From: Auanema rhodensis | Lineage: Eukaryota; Nematoda; Chromadorea; Rhabditida; Rhabditidae | NCBI GenBank assembly: GCA_964057225.1 | Contig: OZ059900.1 | Location: 134,501-198,500, forward strand | Direction of reading: 5' to 3' | DNA: 64,000 nt | Part shown: piece by piece, positions 26,001 to 41,600 of the stretch | Layout: each line of letters opens with the position of its first letter | How positions within the stretch are numbered: position 1 is the stretch's first letter | The notes under the pieces: model-generated | What the model was told of the DNA's origin: nothing | The model's database searches: none | Seen by the model: the letters and a program-made list of their open reading frames with translations, nothing else | Program-made: the position numbers and the translations under genes

Positions 26001-27765
26001 ACAAAATCTGTAATACTCGTAAATTTTGATCATATTCGTTAAGATTTGAGAATCAAACACACAATACACGAAATCAGTCTATTTTCATGAGCTTGCACTG
26101 ATATATATTCATTTTGATCAAAAAAGGTCGAAAATAGAAAGAATTTTTGAATTTTCCGAGTTTTGAGTCCAATTGGGCTAAATCGCTCATATATATGATC
26201 AAAAGCATAGTTTTATTGTCTATGACAACAAAAGTCATTAATTACACACTAATGATGTTTAAATCACTAAATTTCGCTCAAATAGCATTACTACACTAAG
26301 TATGGTCGTTTTTATGCCTTTAACACCATATACTCACCGATTTTTGGTACAAAATCTGTAATACTCGTAAATTTTGATCATATTCGTTAAGATTTGAGAA
26401 TCAAACACACAATACACAAAATCAGTCTATTTTTATGAGCTTGCACTGATATATATTCATTTTGATCAAAAAAGGTCGAAAATAGAAAGAATTTTTGAAA
26501 TTTCCGAGTTTTGAGTCCAATTTGGCTAAATCGCTCATATATATGATCAAAAGCATAGTTTTATTGTCTATAACAACAAAAGTCATCAATTAAACGCTAG
26601 TGATGTTTTAATACTGAATTTCGCTCAAATAGCATTACTACACTAAGTATGGTCGTTTTTATGCCTTTAACACCATATACTCACCGATTTTTGGTACAAA
26701 ATCTGTAATACTTGTAAATTTTGATCATATTTGTTAAGATTTGAGAATCAAACACACAATACACAAAATCAGTCTATTTTTATGAGTTTGCACTGATATA
26801 TATTCATTTTGATCAAAAAAGGTCGAAAATAGAAAGAATTTTGGAAATGTCCGAGTTTTGAGTCCAATTTGGCTAAATCGCTCATATATATGATCAAAAG
26901 CATAGTTTTATTGTCTATAACAACAAAAGTCATCAATTAAACGCTAGTGATGTTTAAATACTGAATTTCGCTCGAATAGCATTACTACACTAAGTATGGT
27001 CGTTTTTATGCCTTTAACACCATATACTCACCGATTTTTGGTACAAAATCTGTAATACTCGTAAATTTTGATCATATTCGTTAAGATTTGAGAATCAAAC
27101 ATACAATACACAAAATCAGTCTATTTTCATGAGCTTGCACTGATATATATTCATTTTGATCAAAAAAGGTCGAAAATAGAAAGAATTTTTGAAATTTACG
27201 AGTTTTGAGTCTAATTTGGCTAAATCGCTCATATATATGATCAGAAGCATAGTTTTATTGTCTATGACAACAAAAGTCATTAGTTAAACACTAATGATGT
27301 TTAAATCACTAAATTTCGCTCAAATAGCATTACTACACTAAGTATGGTCGTTTTTATGCCTTTAACACCATATACTCACCGATTTTTGGTACAAAATCTG
27401 TAATACTTGTAAATTTTGATCATATTTGTTAAGATTTGAGAATCAAACACACAATACACAAAATCAGTCTATTTTTATGAGTTTGCACTGATATATATTC
27501 ATTTTGATCAAAAAAGGTCGAAAATAGAAAGAATTTTGGAAATGTCCGAGTTTTGAGTCCAATTTGGCTAAATCGCTCATATATATGATCAAAAGCATAG
27601 TTTTATTGTCTATAACAACAAAAGTCATCAATTAAACGCTAGTGATGTTTAAATACTGAATTTCGCTCAAATAGCATAACTACACTAAGTATGGTCGTTT
27701 TTATGCCTTTAACACCATATACTCACCGATTTTTGGTACAAAATCTGTAATACTCGTAAATTTTG

Positions 27766-29849
27766 ATCATATTCGTTAAGATTTGAGAATCAAACATACA
27801 ATACACGAAATCAGTCTATTTTTATGAGCTTGTACTGATATATATTCATTTTGATCAAAAAAGATCGAAAATAGAAAGAATTTTTGAAATTTCCGAGTTT
27901 TGAGTCTAATTTGGCTAAATCGCTCATATATATGATCAGAAGCATAGTTTTGTTGTCTATGACAACAAAAGTCATCAATTAAACGCTAGTGATGTTTAAA
28001 TACTGATTTTCGCTCAAATAGCATTACTACACTAAGTATGGTCGTTTTTATGCCTTTAACACCATATACTCACCGATTTTTGGTACAAAATCTGTAATAC
28101 TCGTAAATTTTGATCATATTCGTTAAGATTTGAGAATCAAACACACAATACACAAAATCAGTCTATTTTGATGAGCTTGCACTGATATATATTCATTTTG
28201 ATCAAAAAAGGTCGAAAATAGAAAGAATTTTTGAAATTTCCGAGTTTTGAGTCCAATTTGGCTAAATCGCTCATATATATGATCAAAAGCATAGTTTTAT
28301 TGTCTATAACAACAAAAGTCATCAATTAAACGCTAGTGATGTTTAAATACTGAATTTCGCTCAAATAGCATTACTACACTAAGTATGGTCGTTTTTATGC
28401 CTTTAACACCATATACTCACCGATTTTTGGTACAAATTCTGTAATACTCGTAAATTTTGATCATATTCGTTAAGATTCGAGAATCAAACATACAATACAC
28501 GAAATCAGTCTATTTTTATGAGCTTGCACTGATATATATTCATTTTGATCAAAAAAGGTCGAAAATAGAAAGAATTTTTGAAATTTCCGAGTTTTGAGTC
28601 CAATTTGGCTAAATCGCTCATATATATGATCAAAAGCATAGTTTTATTGTCTATAACAACAAAAGTCATCAATTAAACGCTAGTGATGTTTAAATACTGA
28701 ATTTCGCTCAAATAGCATTACTACACTAAGTATGGTCGTTTTTATGCCTTTAACACCATATACTCACCGATTTTTGGTACAAAATCTGTAATACTCGTAA
28801 ATTTTGATCATATTCGTTAAGATTCGAGAATCAAACACACAATACACGAAATCAGTCTATTTTTATGAGCTTGCACTGATATATATTCATTTTGATCAAA
28901 AAAGGTCGAAAATAGAAAGAATTTTTGAATTTTCCGAGTTTTGAGTCCAATTGGGCTAAATCGCTCATATATATGATCAAAAGCATAGTTTTATTGTCTA
29001 TGACAACAAAAGTCATTAATTAAACACTAATGATGTTTAAATCACTAAATTTCGCTCAAATAGCATTACTACACTAAGTATGGTCGTTTTTATGCCTTTA
29101 ACACCATATACTCACCGATTTTTGGTACAAAATCTGTAATACTCGTAAATTTTGATCATATTCGTTAAGATTTGAGAATCAAACACACAATACACAAAAT
29201 CAGTCTATTTTTATGAGCTTGCACTGATATATATTCATTTTGATCAAAAAAGGTCGAAAATAGAAAGAATTTTTGAAATTTCCGAGTTTTGAGTCCAATT
29301 TGGCTGAATCGCTCATATATATGATCAAAAGCATAGTTTTATTGTCTATAACAACAAAAGTCATCAATTAAACGCTAGTGATGTTTTAATACTGAATTTC
29401 GCTCAAATAGCATTACTACACTAAGTATGGTCGTTTTTATGCCTTTAACACCATATACTCACCGATTTTTGGTACAAAATCTGTAATACTTGTAAATTTT
29501 GATCATATTCGTTAAGATTTGAAAATCAAACACACATTGAACAAAATCAGTTTATTTTTATGAGTTTGCACTGATATATATTCATTTTGATCAAAAAAGG
29601 TCGAAAATAGAAAGAATTTTTGAATTTTCCGAGTTTTGAGTCCAATTGGGCTAAATCGCTCATATATATGATCAAAAGCATAGTTTTATTGTCTATGACA
29701 ACAAAAGTCATTAATTAAACACTAATGATGTTTAAATCACTAAATTTCGCTCAAATAGCATTACTACACTAAGTATGGTCGTTTTTATGCCTTTAACACC
29801 ATATACTCACCGATTTTTGGTACAAAATCTGTAATACTCGTAAATTTTG
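27766..29849 (+). repeat. Duplicated six-monomer segment in unit 2, copy 1
   Basis: This repeats at 30544-32627 with a spacing of 2,778 bases. Shared markers include AAAGATCGAAA (27861 and 30639), TTTTGATGAGC, TACAAATTCT (28431 and 31209), GGCTGAATC and the ACATTGAAC monomer (29502 and 32280). Differences by eye are few: CTTGTACTG at 27833 and ATTCGAG near 28823 in this copy, and GAGTCTTGAG near 32410 in the other. Confidence 0.85.
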
Positions 29850-30543
29850 ATCATATTCGTTAAGATTTGAGAATCAAACACACAATACACAAAATCAGTC
29901 TATTTTTATGAGCTTGCACTGATATATATTCATTTTGATCAAAAAAGGTCGAAAATAGAAAGAATTTTTGAAATTTCCGAGTTTTGAGTCCAATTTGGCT
30001 GAATCGCTCATATATATGATCAAAAGCATAGTTTTATTGTCTATAACAACAAAAGTCATCAATTAAACGCTAGTGATGTTTTAATACTGAATTTCGCTCA
30101 AATAGCATTACTACACTAAGTATGGTCGTTTTTATGCCTTTAACACCATATACTCACCGATTTTTGGTACAAAATCTGTAATACTTGTAAATTTTGATCA
30201 TATTCGTTAAGATTTGAGAATCAAACACACAATACACAAAATCAGTCTATTTTTATGAGCTTGCACTGATATATATTCATTTTGATCAAAAAAGGTCGAA
30301 AATAGAAAGAATTTTTGAAATTTCCGAGTTTTGAGTCCAATTTGGCTAAATCGCTCATATATATGATCAAAAGCATAGTTTTATTGTCTATAACAACAAA
30401 AGTCATCAATTAAACGCTAGTGATGTTTAAATACTGAATTTCGCTCAAATAGCATAACTACACTAAGTATGGTCGTTTTTATGCCTTTAACACCATATAC
30501 TCACCGATTTTTGGTACAAAATCTGTAATACTCGTAAATTTTG
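29850..30543 (+). repeat. Two junction monomers between the unit 2 duplicates
   Basis: Monomer 29850 copies the GGCTGAATC type that normally precedes the ACATTGAAC monomer, here following it. Monomer 30197 is a class B left half with the CATAACTAC right part that belongs to the monomer before 27766. Together they mark where the unequal exchange joined the two copies. Confidence 0.7.
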
Positions 30544-32627
30544 ATCATATTCGTTAAGATTTGAGAATCAAACATACAATACACGAAATCAGTCTATTTT
30601 TATGAGCTTGCACTGATATATATTCATTTTGATCAAAAAAGATCGAAAATAGAAAGAATTTTTGAAATTTCCGAGTTTTGAGTCTAATTTGGCTAAATCG
30701 CTCATATATATGATCAGAAGCATAGTTTTGTTGTCTATGACAACAAAAGTCATCAATTAAACGCTAGTGATGTTTAAATACTGATTTTCGCTCAAATAGC
30801 ATTACTACACTAAGTATGGTCGTTTTTATGCCTTTAACACCATATACTCACCGATTTTTGGTACAAAATCTGTAATACTCGTAAATTTTGATCATATTCG
30901 TTAAGATTTGAGAATCAAACACACAATACACAAAATCAGTCTATTTTGATGAGCTTGCACTGATATATATTCATTTTGATCAAAAAAGGTCGAAAATAGA
31001 AAGAATTTTTGAAATTTCCGAGTTTTGAGTCCAATTTGGCTAAATCGCTCATATATATGATCAAAAGCATAGTTTTATTGTCTATAACAACAAAAGTCAT
31101 CAATTAAACGCTAGTGATGTTTAAATACTGAATTTCGCTCAAATAGCATTACTACACTAAGTATGGTCGTTTTTATGCCTTTAACACCATATACTCACCG
31201 ATTTTTGGTACAAATTCTGTAATACTCGTAAATTTTGATCATATTCGTTAAGATTCGAGAATCAAACATACAATACACGAAATCAGTCTATTTTTATGAG
31301 CTTGCACTGATATATATTCATTTTGATCAAAAAAGGTCGAAAATAGAAAGAATTTTTGAAATTTCCGAGTTTTGAGTCCAATTTGGCTAAATCGCTCATA
31401 TATATGATCAAAAGCATAGTTTTATTGTCTATAACAACAAAAGTCATCAATTAAACGCTAGTGATGTTTAAATACTGAATTTCGCTCAAATAGCATTACT
31501 ACACTAAGTATGGTCGTTTTTATGCCTTTAACACCATATACTCACCGATTTTTGGTACAAAATCTGTAATACTCGTAAATTTTGATCATATTCGTTAAGA
31601 TTTGAGAATCAAACACACAATACACGAAATCAGTCTATTTTTATGAGCTTGCACTGATATATATTCATTTTGATCAAAAAAGGTCGAAAATAGAAAGAAT
31701 TTTTGAATTTTCCGAGTTTTGAGTCCAATTGGGCTAAATCGCTCATATATATGATCAAAAGCATAGTTTTATTGTCTATGACAACAAAAGTCATTAATTA
31801 AACACTAATGATGTTTAAATCACTAAATTTCGCTCAAATAGCATTACTACACTAAGTATGGTCGTTTTTATGCCTTTAACACCATATACTCACCGATTTT
31901 TGGTACAAAATCTGTAATACTCGTAAATTTTGATCATATTCGTTAAGATTTGAGAATCAAACACACAATACACAAAATCAGTCTATTTTTATGAGCTTGC
32001 ACTGATATATATTCATTTTGATCAAAAAAGGTCGAAAATAGAAAGAATTTTTGAAATTTCCGAGTTTTGAGTCCAATTTGGCTGAATCGCTCATATATAT
32101 GATCAAAAGCATAGTTTTATTGTCTATAACAACAAAAGTCATCAATTAAACGCTAGTGATGTTTTAATACTGAATTTCGCTCAAATAGCATTACTACACT
32201 AAGTATGGTCGTTTTTATGCCTTTAACACCATATACTCACCGATTTTTGGTACAAAATCTGTAATACTTGTAAATTTTGATCATATTCGTTAAGATTTGA
32301 AAATCAAACACACATTGAACAAAATCAGTTTATTTTTATGAGTTTGCACTGATATATATTCATTTTGATCAAAAAAGGTCGAAAATAGAAAGAATTTTTG
32401 AATTTTCCGAGTCTTGAGTCCAATTGGGCTAAATCGCTCATATATATGATCAAAAGCATAGTTTTATTGTCTATGACAACAAAAGTCATTAATTAAACAC
32501 TAATGATGTTTAAATCACTAAATTTCGCTCAAATAGCATTACTACACTAAGTATGGTCGTTTTTATGCCTTTAACACCATATACTCACCGATTTTTGGTA
32601 CAAAATCTGTAATACTCGTAAATTTTG
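30544..32627 (+). repeat. Duplicated six-monomer segment in unit 2, copy 2
   Basis: This is the second copy of 27766-29849. After 32627 the order returns to the standard one (class C at 32628, AATAAACAGAATC next, then AGCATGGTTT), so copy 2 holds the original right-hand neighbours. Confidence 0.85.
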
Positions 32628-35600
32628 ATCATATTCGTTAAGATTTGAGAATCAAACACACAATACACAAAATCAGTCTATTTTTATGAGCTTGCACTGA
32701 TATATATTCATTTTGATCAAAAAAGGTCGAAAATAGAAAGAATTTTTGAAATTTCCGAGTTTTGAGTCTAATTTGGCTAAATCGCTCATATATATGATCA
32801 GAAGCATAGTTTTGTTGTCTATGACAACAAAAGTCATCAATTAAACGCTAGTGATGTTTAAATACTGATTTTCGCTCAAATAGCATTACTACACTAAGTA
32901 TGGTCGTTTTTATGCCTTTAACACCATATACTCACCGATTTTTGGTACAAAATCTGTAATACTCGTAAATTTTGATCATATTCGTTAAGATTTGAGAATC
33001 AAACACACAATAAACAGAATCAGTCTATTTTTATGAGCTTGCACTGATATATATTCATTTTGATCAAAAAAGGTCGAAAATAGAAAGAATTTTTGAAATT
33101 TCCGAGTTTTGAGTCTAATTTGGCTAAATCGCTCATATATATGATCAGAAGCATAGTTTTGTTGTCTATGACAACAAAAGTCATCAATTAAACGCTAGTG
33201 ATGTTTAAATACTGATTTTCGCTCAAATAGCATTACTACACTAAGTATGGTCGTTTTTATGCCTTTAACACCATATACTCACCGATTTTTGGTACAAAAT
33301 CTGTAATACTCGTAAATTTTGATCATATTCGTTAAGATTTGAAAATCAAACACACAATAAACAAAATCAGTCTATTTTTATGAGCTTGCACTGATATATA
33401 TTCATTTTGATCAAAAAAGGTCGAAAATAGAAAGAATTTTTGAAATTTCCGAGTTTTGAGTCCAATTTGGCTAAATCGCTCATATATATGATCAAAAGCA
33501 TGGTTTTATTGTCTATAACAACAAAAGTCATCAATTAAACGCTAGTGATGTTTAAATACTGAATTTCGCTCAAATAGCATTACTACACTAAGTATGGTCG
33601 TTTTTATGCCTTTAACACCATATACTCACCGATTTTTGGTACAAAATCTGTAATACTCGTAAATTTTGATCATATTCGTTAAGATTTGAGAATCAAACAC
33701 ACAATACACGAAATCAGTCTATTTTTATGAGCTTGCACTGATATATATTCATTTTGATCAAAAAAGGTCGAAAATAGAAAGAATTTTTGAATTTTCCGAG
33801 TTTTGAGTCCAATTGGGCTAAATCGCTCATATATATGATCAAAAGCATAGTTTTATTGTCTATGACAACAAAAGTCATTAATTAAACACTAATGATGTTT
33901 AAATCACTAAATTTCGCTCAAATAGCATTACTACACTAAGTATGGTCGTTTTTATGCCTTTAACACCATATACTCACCGATTTTTGGTACAAAATCTGTA
34001 ATACTCGTAAATTTTGATCATATTCGTTAAGATTTGAGAATCAAACACACAATACACAAAATCAGTCTATTTTTATGAGCTTGCACTGATATATATTCAT
34101 TTTGATCAAAAAAGGTCGAAAATAGAAAGAATTTTTGAAATTTCCGAGTTTTGAGTCTAATTTGGCTAAATCGCTCATATATATGATCAAAAGCATAGTT
34201 TTATTGTCTATAGCAACAAAAGTCATCAATTAAACGCTAGTGATGTTTAAATACTGAATTTCGCTCAAATAGCATTACTACACTAAGTATGGTCGTTTTT
34301 ATGCCTTTAACACCATATACTCACCGATTTTTGGTACAAAATCTGTAATACTCGTAAATTTTGATCATATTCGTTAAGATTCGAGAATCAAACATACAAT
34401 ACACAAAATCAGTCTATTTTTATGAGCTTGCACTGATATATATTCATTTTGATCAAAAAAGGTCGAAAATAGAAAGAATTTTGGAAATGTCCGAGTTTTG
34501 AGTCCAATTTGGCTAAATCGCTCATATATATGATCAAAAGCATAGTTTTATTGTCTATAACAACAAAAGTCATCAATTAAACGCTAGTGATGTTTAAATA
34601 CTGAATTTCGCTCAAATAGCATTACTACACTAAGTATGGTCGTTTTTATGCCTTTAACACCATATACTCACCGATTTTTGGTACAAAATCTGTAATACTC
34701 GTAAATTTTGATCATATTCGTTAAGATTTGAGAATCAAACACACAATACACAAAATCAGTCTATTTTTATGAGCTTGCACTGATATATATTCATTTTGAT
34801 CAAAAAAGGTCGAAAATAGAAAGAATTTTTGAAATTTCCGAGTTTTGAGTCCAATTTGGCTAAATCGCTCATATATATGATCAAAAGCATAGTTTTATTG
34901 TCTATAACAACAAAAGTCATCAATTAAACGCTAGTGATGTTTTAATACTGAATTTCGCTCAAATAGCATTACTACACTAAGTATGGTCGTTTTTATGCCT
35001 TTAACACCATATACTCACCGATTTTTGGTACAAAATCTGTAATACTTGTAAATTTTGATCATATTTGTTAAGATTTGAGAATCAAACACACAATACACAA
35101 AATCAGTCTATTTTTATGAGTTTGCACTGATATATATTCATTTTGATCAAAAAAGGTCGAAAATAGAAAGAATTTTGGAAATGTCCGAGTTTTGAGTCCA
35201 ATTTGGCTAAATCGCTCATATATATGATCAAAAGCATAGTTTTATTGTCTATAACAACAAAAGTCATCAATTAAACGCTAGTGATGTTTAAATACTGAAT
35301 TTCGCTCAAATAGCATTACTACACTAAGTATGGTCGTTTTTATGCCTTTAACACCATATACTCACCGATTTTTGGTACAAAATCTGTAATACTTGTAAAT
35401 TTTGATCATATTTGTTAAGATTTGAGAATCAAACACACAATACACAAAATCAGTCTATTTTTATGAGTTTGCACTGATATATATTCATTTTGATCAAAAA
35501 AGGTCGAAAATAGAAAGAATTTTGGAAATGTCCGAGTTTTGAGTCCAATTTGGCTAAATCGCTCATATATATGATCAAAAGCATAGTTTTATTGTCTATA

Positions 35601-38600
35601 ACAACAAAAGTCATCAATTAAACGCTAGTGATGTTTAAATACTGAATTTCGCTCAAATAGCATAACTACACTAAGTATGGTCGTTTTTATGCCTTTAACA
35701 CCATATACTCACCGATTTTTGGTACAAAATCTGTAATACTCGTAAATTTTGATCATATTCGTTAAGATTTGAGAATCAAACATACAATACACGAAATCAG
35801 TCTATTTTTATGAGCTTGCACTGATATATATTCATTTTGATCAAAAAAGGTCGAAAATAGAAAGAATTTTTGAAATTTCCGAGTTTTGAGTCTAATTTGG
35901 CTAAATCGCTCATATATATGATCAGAAGCATAGTTTTGTTGTCTATGACAACAAAAGTCATCAATTAAACGCTAGTGATGTTTAAATACTGATTTTCGCT
36001 CAAATAGCATTACTACACTAAGTATGGTCGTTTTTATGCCTTTAACACCATATACTCACCGATTTTTGGTACAAAATCTGTAATACTTGTAAATTTTGAT
36101 CATATTTGTTAAGATTTGAGAATCAAACACACAATACACAAAATCAGTCTATTTTCATGAGCTTGCACTGATATATATTCATTTTGATCAAAAAAGGTCG
36201 AAAATAGAAAGAATTTTTGAAATTTCCGAGTTTTGAGTCCAATTTGGCTAAATCGCTCATATATATGATCAAAAGCATAGTTTTATTGTCTATAACAACA
36301 AAAGTCATCAATTAAACGCTAGTGATGTTTAAATACTGAATTTCGCTCAAATAGCATAACTACACTAAGTATGGTCGTTTTTATGCCTTTAACACCATAT
36401 ACTCACCGATTTTTGGTACAAAATCTGTAATACTCGTAAATTTTGATCATATTCGTTAAGATTTGAGAATCAAACACACAATACACGAAATCAGTCTATT
36501 TTTATGAGCTTGCACTGATATATATTCATTTTGATCAAAAAAGGTCGAAAATAGAAAGAATTTTTGAATTTTCCGAGTTTTGAGTCCAATTGGGCTAAAT
36601 CGCTCATATATATGATCAAAAGCATAGTTTTATTGTCTATGACAACAAAAGTCATTAATTAAACACTAATGATGTTTAAATCACTAAATTTCGCTCAAAT
36701 AGCATTACTACACTAAGTATGGTCGTTTTTATGCCTTTAACACCATATACTCACCGATTTTTGGTACAAAATCTGTAATACTCGTAAATTTTGATCATAT
36801 TCGTTAAGATTTGAAAATCAAACACACAATAAACAAAATCAGTTTATTTTTATGAGTTTGCACTGATATATATTCATTTTGATCAAAAAAGGTCGAAAAT
36901 AGAAAGAATTTTTGAAATTTCCGAGTTTTGAGTCTAATTTGGCTAAATCGCTCATATATATGATCAGAAGCATAGTTTTGTTGTCTATGACAACAAAAGT
37001 CATCAATTAAACGCTAGTGATGTTTAAATACTGATTTTCGCTCAAATAGCATTACTACACTAAGTATGGTCGTTTTTACGCCTTTAACACCATATACTCA
37101 GCGATTTTTGGTACAAAATCTGTAATACTCGTAAATTTTGATCATATTCGTTAAGATTTGAGAATCAAACACACAATACACAAAATCAGTCTATTTTCAT
37201 GAGCTTGCACTGATATATATTCATTTTGATCAAAAAAGGTCGAAAATAGAAAGAATTTTTGAAATTTCCGAGTTTTGAGTCCAATTTGGCTAAATCGCTC
37301 ATATATATGATCAAAAGCATAGTTTTATTGTCTATAACAACAAAAGTCATCAATTAAACGCTAGTGATGTTTAAATACTGAATTTCGCTCAAATAGCATT
37401 ACTACACTAAGTATGGTCGTTTTTATGCCTTTAACACCATATACTCACCGATTTTTGGTACAAAATCTGTAATACTCGTAAATTTTGATCATATTCGTTA
37501 AGATTTGAGAATCAAACACACAATACACGAAATCAGTCTATTTTTATGAGCTTGCACTGATATATATTCATTTTGATCAAAAAAGGTCGAAAATAGAAAG
37601 AATTTTTGAATTTTCCGAGTTTTGAGTCCAATTGGGCTAAATCGCTCATATATATGATCAAAAGCATAGTTTTATTGTCTATGACAACAAAAGTCATTAA
37701 TTAAACACTAATGATGTTTAAATCACTAAATTTCGCTCAAATAGCATTACTACACTAAGTATGGTCGTTTTTATGCCTTTAACACCATATACTCACCGAT
37801 TTTTGGTACAAAATCTGTAATACTCGTAAATTTTGATCATATTCGTTAAGATTTGAAAATCAAACACACAATAAACAAAATCAGTTTATTTTTATGAGTT
37901 TGCACTGATATATATTCATTTTGATCAAAAAAGGTCGAAAATAGAAAGAATTTTTGAATTTTCCGAGTTTTGAGTCCAATTGGGCTAAATCGCTCATATA
38001 TATGATCAAAAGCATAGTTTTATTGTCTATGACAACAAAAGTCATTAATTAAACACTAATGATGTTTAAATCACTAAATTTCGCTCAAATAGCATTACTA
38101 CACTAAGTATGGTCGTTTTTATGCCTTTAACACAATATACTCACCGATTTTTGGTACAAAATCTGTAATACTCGTAAATTTTGATCATATTCGTTAAGAT
38201 TTGAGAATCAAACACACAATACACAAAATCAGTCTATTTTTATGAGCTTGCACTGATATATATTCATTTTGATCAAAAAAGGTCGAAAATAGAAAGAATT
38301 TTTGAAATTTCCGAGTTTTGAGTCCAATTTGGCTAAATCGCTCATATATATGATCAAAAGCATAGTTTTATTGTCTATAACAACAAAAGTCATCAATTAA
38401 ACGCTAGTGATGTTTTAATACTGAATTTCGCTCAAATAGCATTACTACACTAAGTATGGTCGTTTTTATGCCTTTAACACCATATACTCACCGATTTTTG
38501 GTACAAAATCTGTAATACTTGTAAATTTTGATCATATTTGTTAAGATTTGAGAATCAAACACACAATACACAAAATCAGTCTATTTTTATGAGTTTGCAC

Positions 38601-41600
38601 TGATATATATTCATTTTGATCAAAAAAGGTCGAAAATAGAAAGAATTTTGGAAATGTCCGAGTTTTGAGTCCAATTTGGCTAAATCGCTCATATATATGA
38701 TCAAAAGCATAGTTTTATTGTCTATAACAACAAAAGTCATCAATTAAACGCTAGTGATGTTTAAATACTGAATTTCGCTCAAATAGCATAACTACACTAA
38801 GTATGGTCGTTTTTATGCCTTTAACACCATATACTCACCGATTTTTGGTACAAAATCTGTAATACTCGTAAATTTTGATCATATTCGTTAAGATTCGAGA
38901 ATCAAACATACAATACACGAAATCAGTCTATTTTTATGAGCTTGCACTGATATATATTCATTTTGATCAAAAAAGGTCGAAAATAGAAAGAATTTTTGAA
39001 ATTTCCGAGTTTTGAGTCCAATTTGGCTGAATCGCTCATATATATGATCAAAAGCATAGTTTTATTGTCTATAACAACAAAAGTCATCAATTAAACGCTA
39101 GTGATGTTTTAATACTGAATTTCGCTCAAATAGCATTACTACACTAAGTATGGTCGTTTTTATGCCTTTAACACCATATACTCACCGATTTTTGGTACAA
39201 AATCTGTAATACTCGTAAATTTTGATCATATTCGTTAAGATTTGAAAATCAAACACACAATAAACAAAATCAGTCTATTTTTATGAGTTTGCACTGATAT
39301 ATATTCATTTTGATCAAAAAAGGTCGAAAATAGAAAGAATTTTTGAATTTTCCGAGTTTTGAGTCCAATTGGGCTAAATCGCTCATATATATGATCAAAA
39401 GCATAGTTTTATTGTCTATGACAACAAAAGTCATTAATTAAACACTAATGATGTTTAAATCACTAAATTTCGCTCAAATAGCATTACTACACTAAGTATG
39501 GTCGTTTTTATGCCTTTAACACCATATACTCACCGATTTTTGGTACAAAATCTGTAATACTCGTAAATTTTGATCATATTCGTTAAGATTTGAGAATCAA
39601 ACACACAATACACAAAATCAGTCTATTTTTATGAGCTTGCACTGATATATATTCATTTTGATCAAAAAAGGTCGAAAATAGAAAGAATTTTTGAAATTTC
39701 CGAGTTTTGAGTCCAATTTGGCTAAATCGCTCATATATATGATCAAAAGCATAGTTTTATTGTCTATAACAACAAAAGTCATCAATTAAACGCTAGTGAT
39801 GTTTTAATACTGAATTTCGCTAAAATAGCATTACTACACTAAGTATGGTCGTTTTTATGCCTTTAACACCATATACTCACTGATTTTTGGTACAAAATCT
39901 GTAATACTTGTAAATTTTGATCATATTTGTTAAGATTTGAGAATCAAACACACAATACACAAAATCAGTCTATTTTTATGAGTTTGCACTGATATATATT
40001 CATTTTGATCAAAAAAGGTCGAAAATAGAAAGAATTTTGGAAATGTCCGAGTTTTGAGTCCAATTTGGCTAAATCGCTCATATATATGATCAAAAGCATA
40101 GTTTTATTGTCTATAACAACAAAAATCATCAATTAAACGCTAGTGATGTTTAAATACTGAATTTCGCTCAAATAGCATTACTACACTAAGTATGGTCGTT
40201 TTTATGCCTTTAACACCATATACTCACCGATTTTTGGTACAAAATCTGTAATACTCGTAAATTTTGATCATATTCGTTAAGATTTGAGAATCAAACACAC
40301 AATACACAAAATCAGTCTATTTTTATGAGCTTGCACTGATATATATTCATTTTGATCAAAAAAGGTCGAAAATAGAAAGAATTTTTGAATTTTCCGAGTT
40401 TTGAGTCCAATTGGGCTAAATCGCTCATATATATGATCAAAAGCATAGTTTTATTGTCTATGACAACAAAAGTCATTAATTAAACACTAATGATGTTTAA
40501 ATTACTAAATTTCGCTCAAATAGCATTACTACACTAAGTATGGTCGTATTTATGCCTTTAACACCATATACTCACCGATTTTTGGTACAAAATCTGTAAT
40601 ACTCGTAAATTTTGATCATATTCGTTAAGATTTGAGAATCAAACACACAATACACAAAATCAGTCTATTTTGATGAGCTTGCACTGATATATATTCATTT
40701 TGATCAAAAAAGGTCGAAAATAGAAAGAATTTTTGAATTTTCCGAGTTTTGAGTCCAATTGGGCTAAATCGCTCATATATATGATCAAAAGCATAGTTTT
40801 ATTGTCTATAACAACAAAAGTCATCAATTAAACGCTAGTGATGTTTTAATACTGAATTTCGCTCAAATAGCATTACTACACTAAGTATGGTCGTTTTTAT
40901 GCCTTTAACACCATATACTCACCGATTTTTGGTACAAAATCTGTAATACTCGTAAATTTTGATCATATTCGTTAAGATTTGAGAATCAAACACACAATAC
41001 ACAAAATCAGTCTATTTTTATGAGCTTGCACTGATATATATTCATTTTGATCAAAAAAGGTCGAAAATAGAAAGAATTTTTGAAATTTCCGAGTTTTGAG
41101 TCCAATTTGGCTAAATCGCTCATATATATGATCAAAAGCATAGTTTTATTGTCTATGACAACAAAAGTCATTAATTAAACACTAATGATGTTTAAATACT
41201 GAATTTCGCTCAAATAGCATTACTACACTAAGTATGGTCGTTTTTATGCCTTTAACACCATATACTCACCGATTTTTGGTACAAAATCTGTAATACTCGT
41301 AAATTTTGATCATATTCGTTAAGATTTGAGAATCAAACACACAATACACAAAATCAGTCTATTTTTATGAGCTTGCACTGATATATATTCATTTTGATCA
41401 AAAAAGGTCGAAAATAGAAAGAATTTTTGAAATTTCCGAGTTTTGAGTCCAATTTGGCTAAATCGCTCATATATATGATCAAAAGCATAGTTTTATTGTC
41501 TATAACAACAAAAGTCATCAATTAAACGCTAGTGATGTTTTAATACTGAATTTCGCTCAAATAGCATTACTACACTAAGTATGGTCGTTTTTATGCCTTT

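Larger units (their letters stand above)
22557..39224 (+). repeat. Super-repeat unit 2, 16,668 bp, 48 monomers
   Basis: Markers match unit 1 with a shift of 16,998 bases over much of its length: AAGCAAAG at 25509, ATTTACGAG near 27193, TACAAATTCT at 28431. The shift is 17,015 for CAGCGATT (20084 to 37099) and for CACAATATAC (21116 to 38131), showing that internal gains and losses are whole monomers plus the two small deletions. Unit 2 shares three single-base changes with unit 3 only: GTCGTATTTATG (23880), ATTACACACT (26245) and TCACTGAT (23213). It carries an extra monomer near 24990-25335 and a 2,778-bp-period duplication. Confidence 0.85.
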
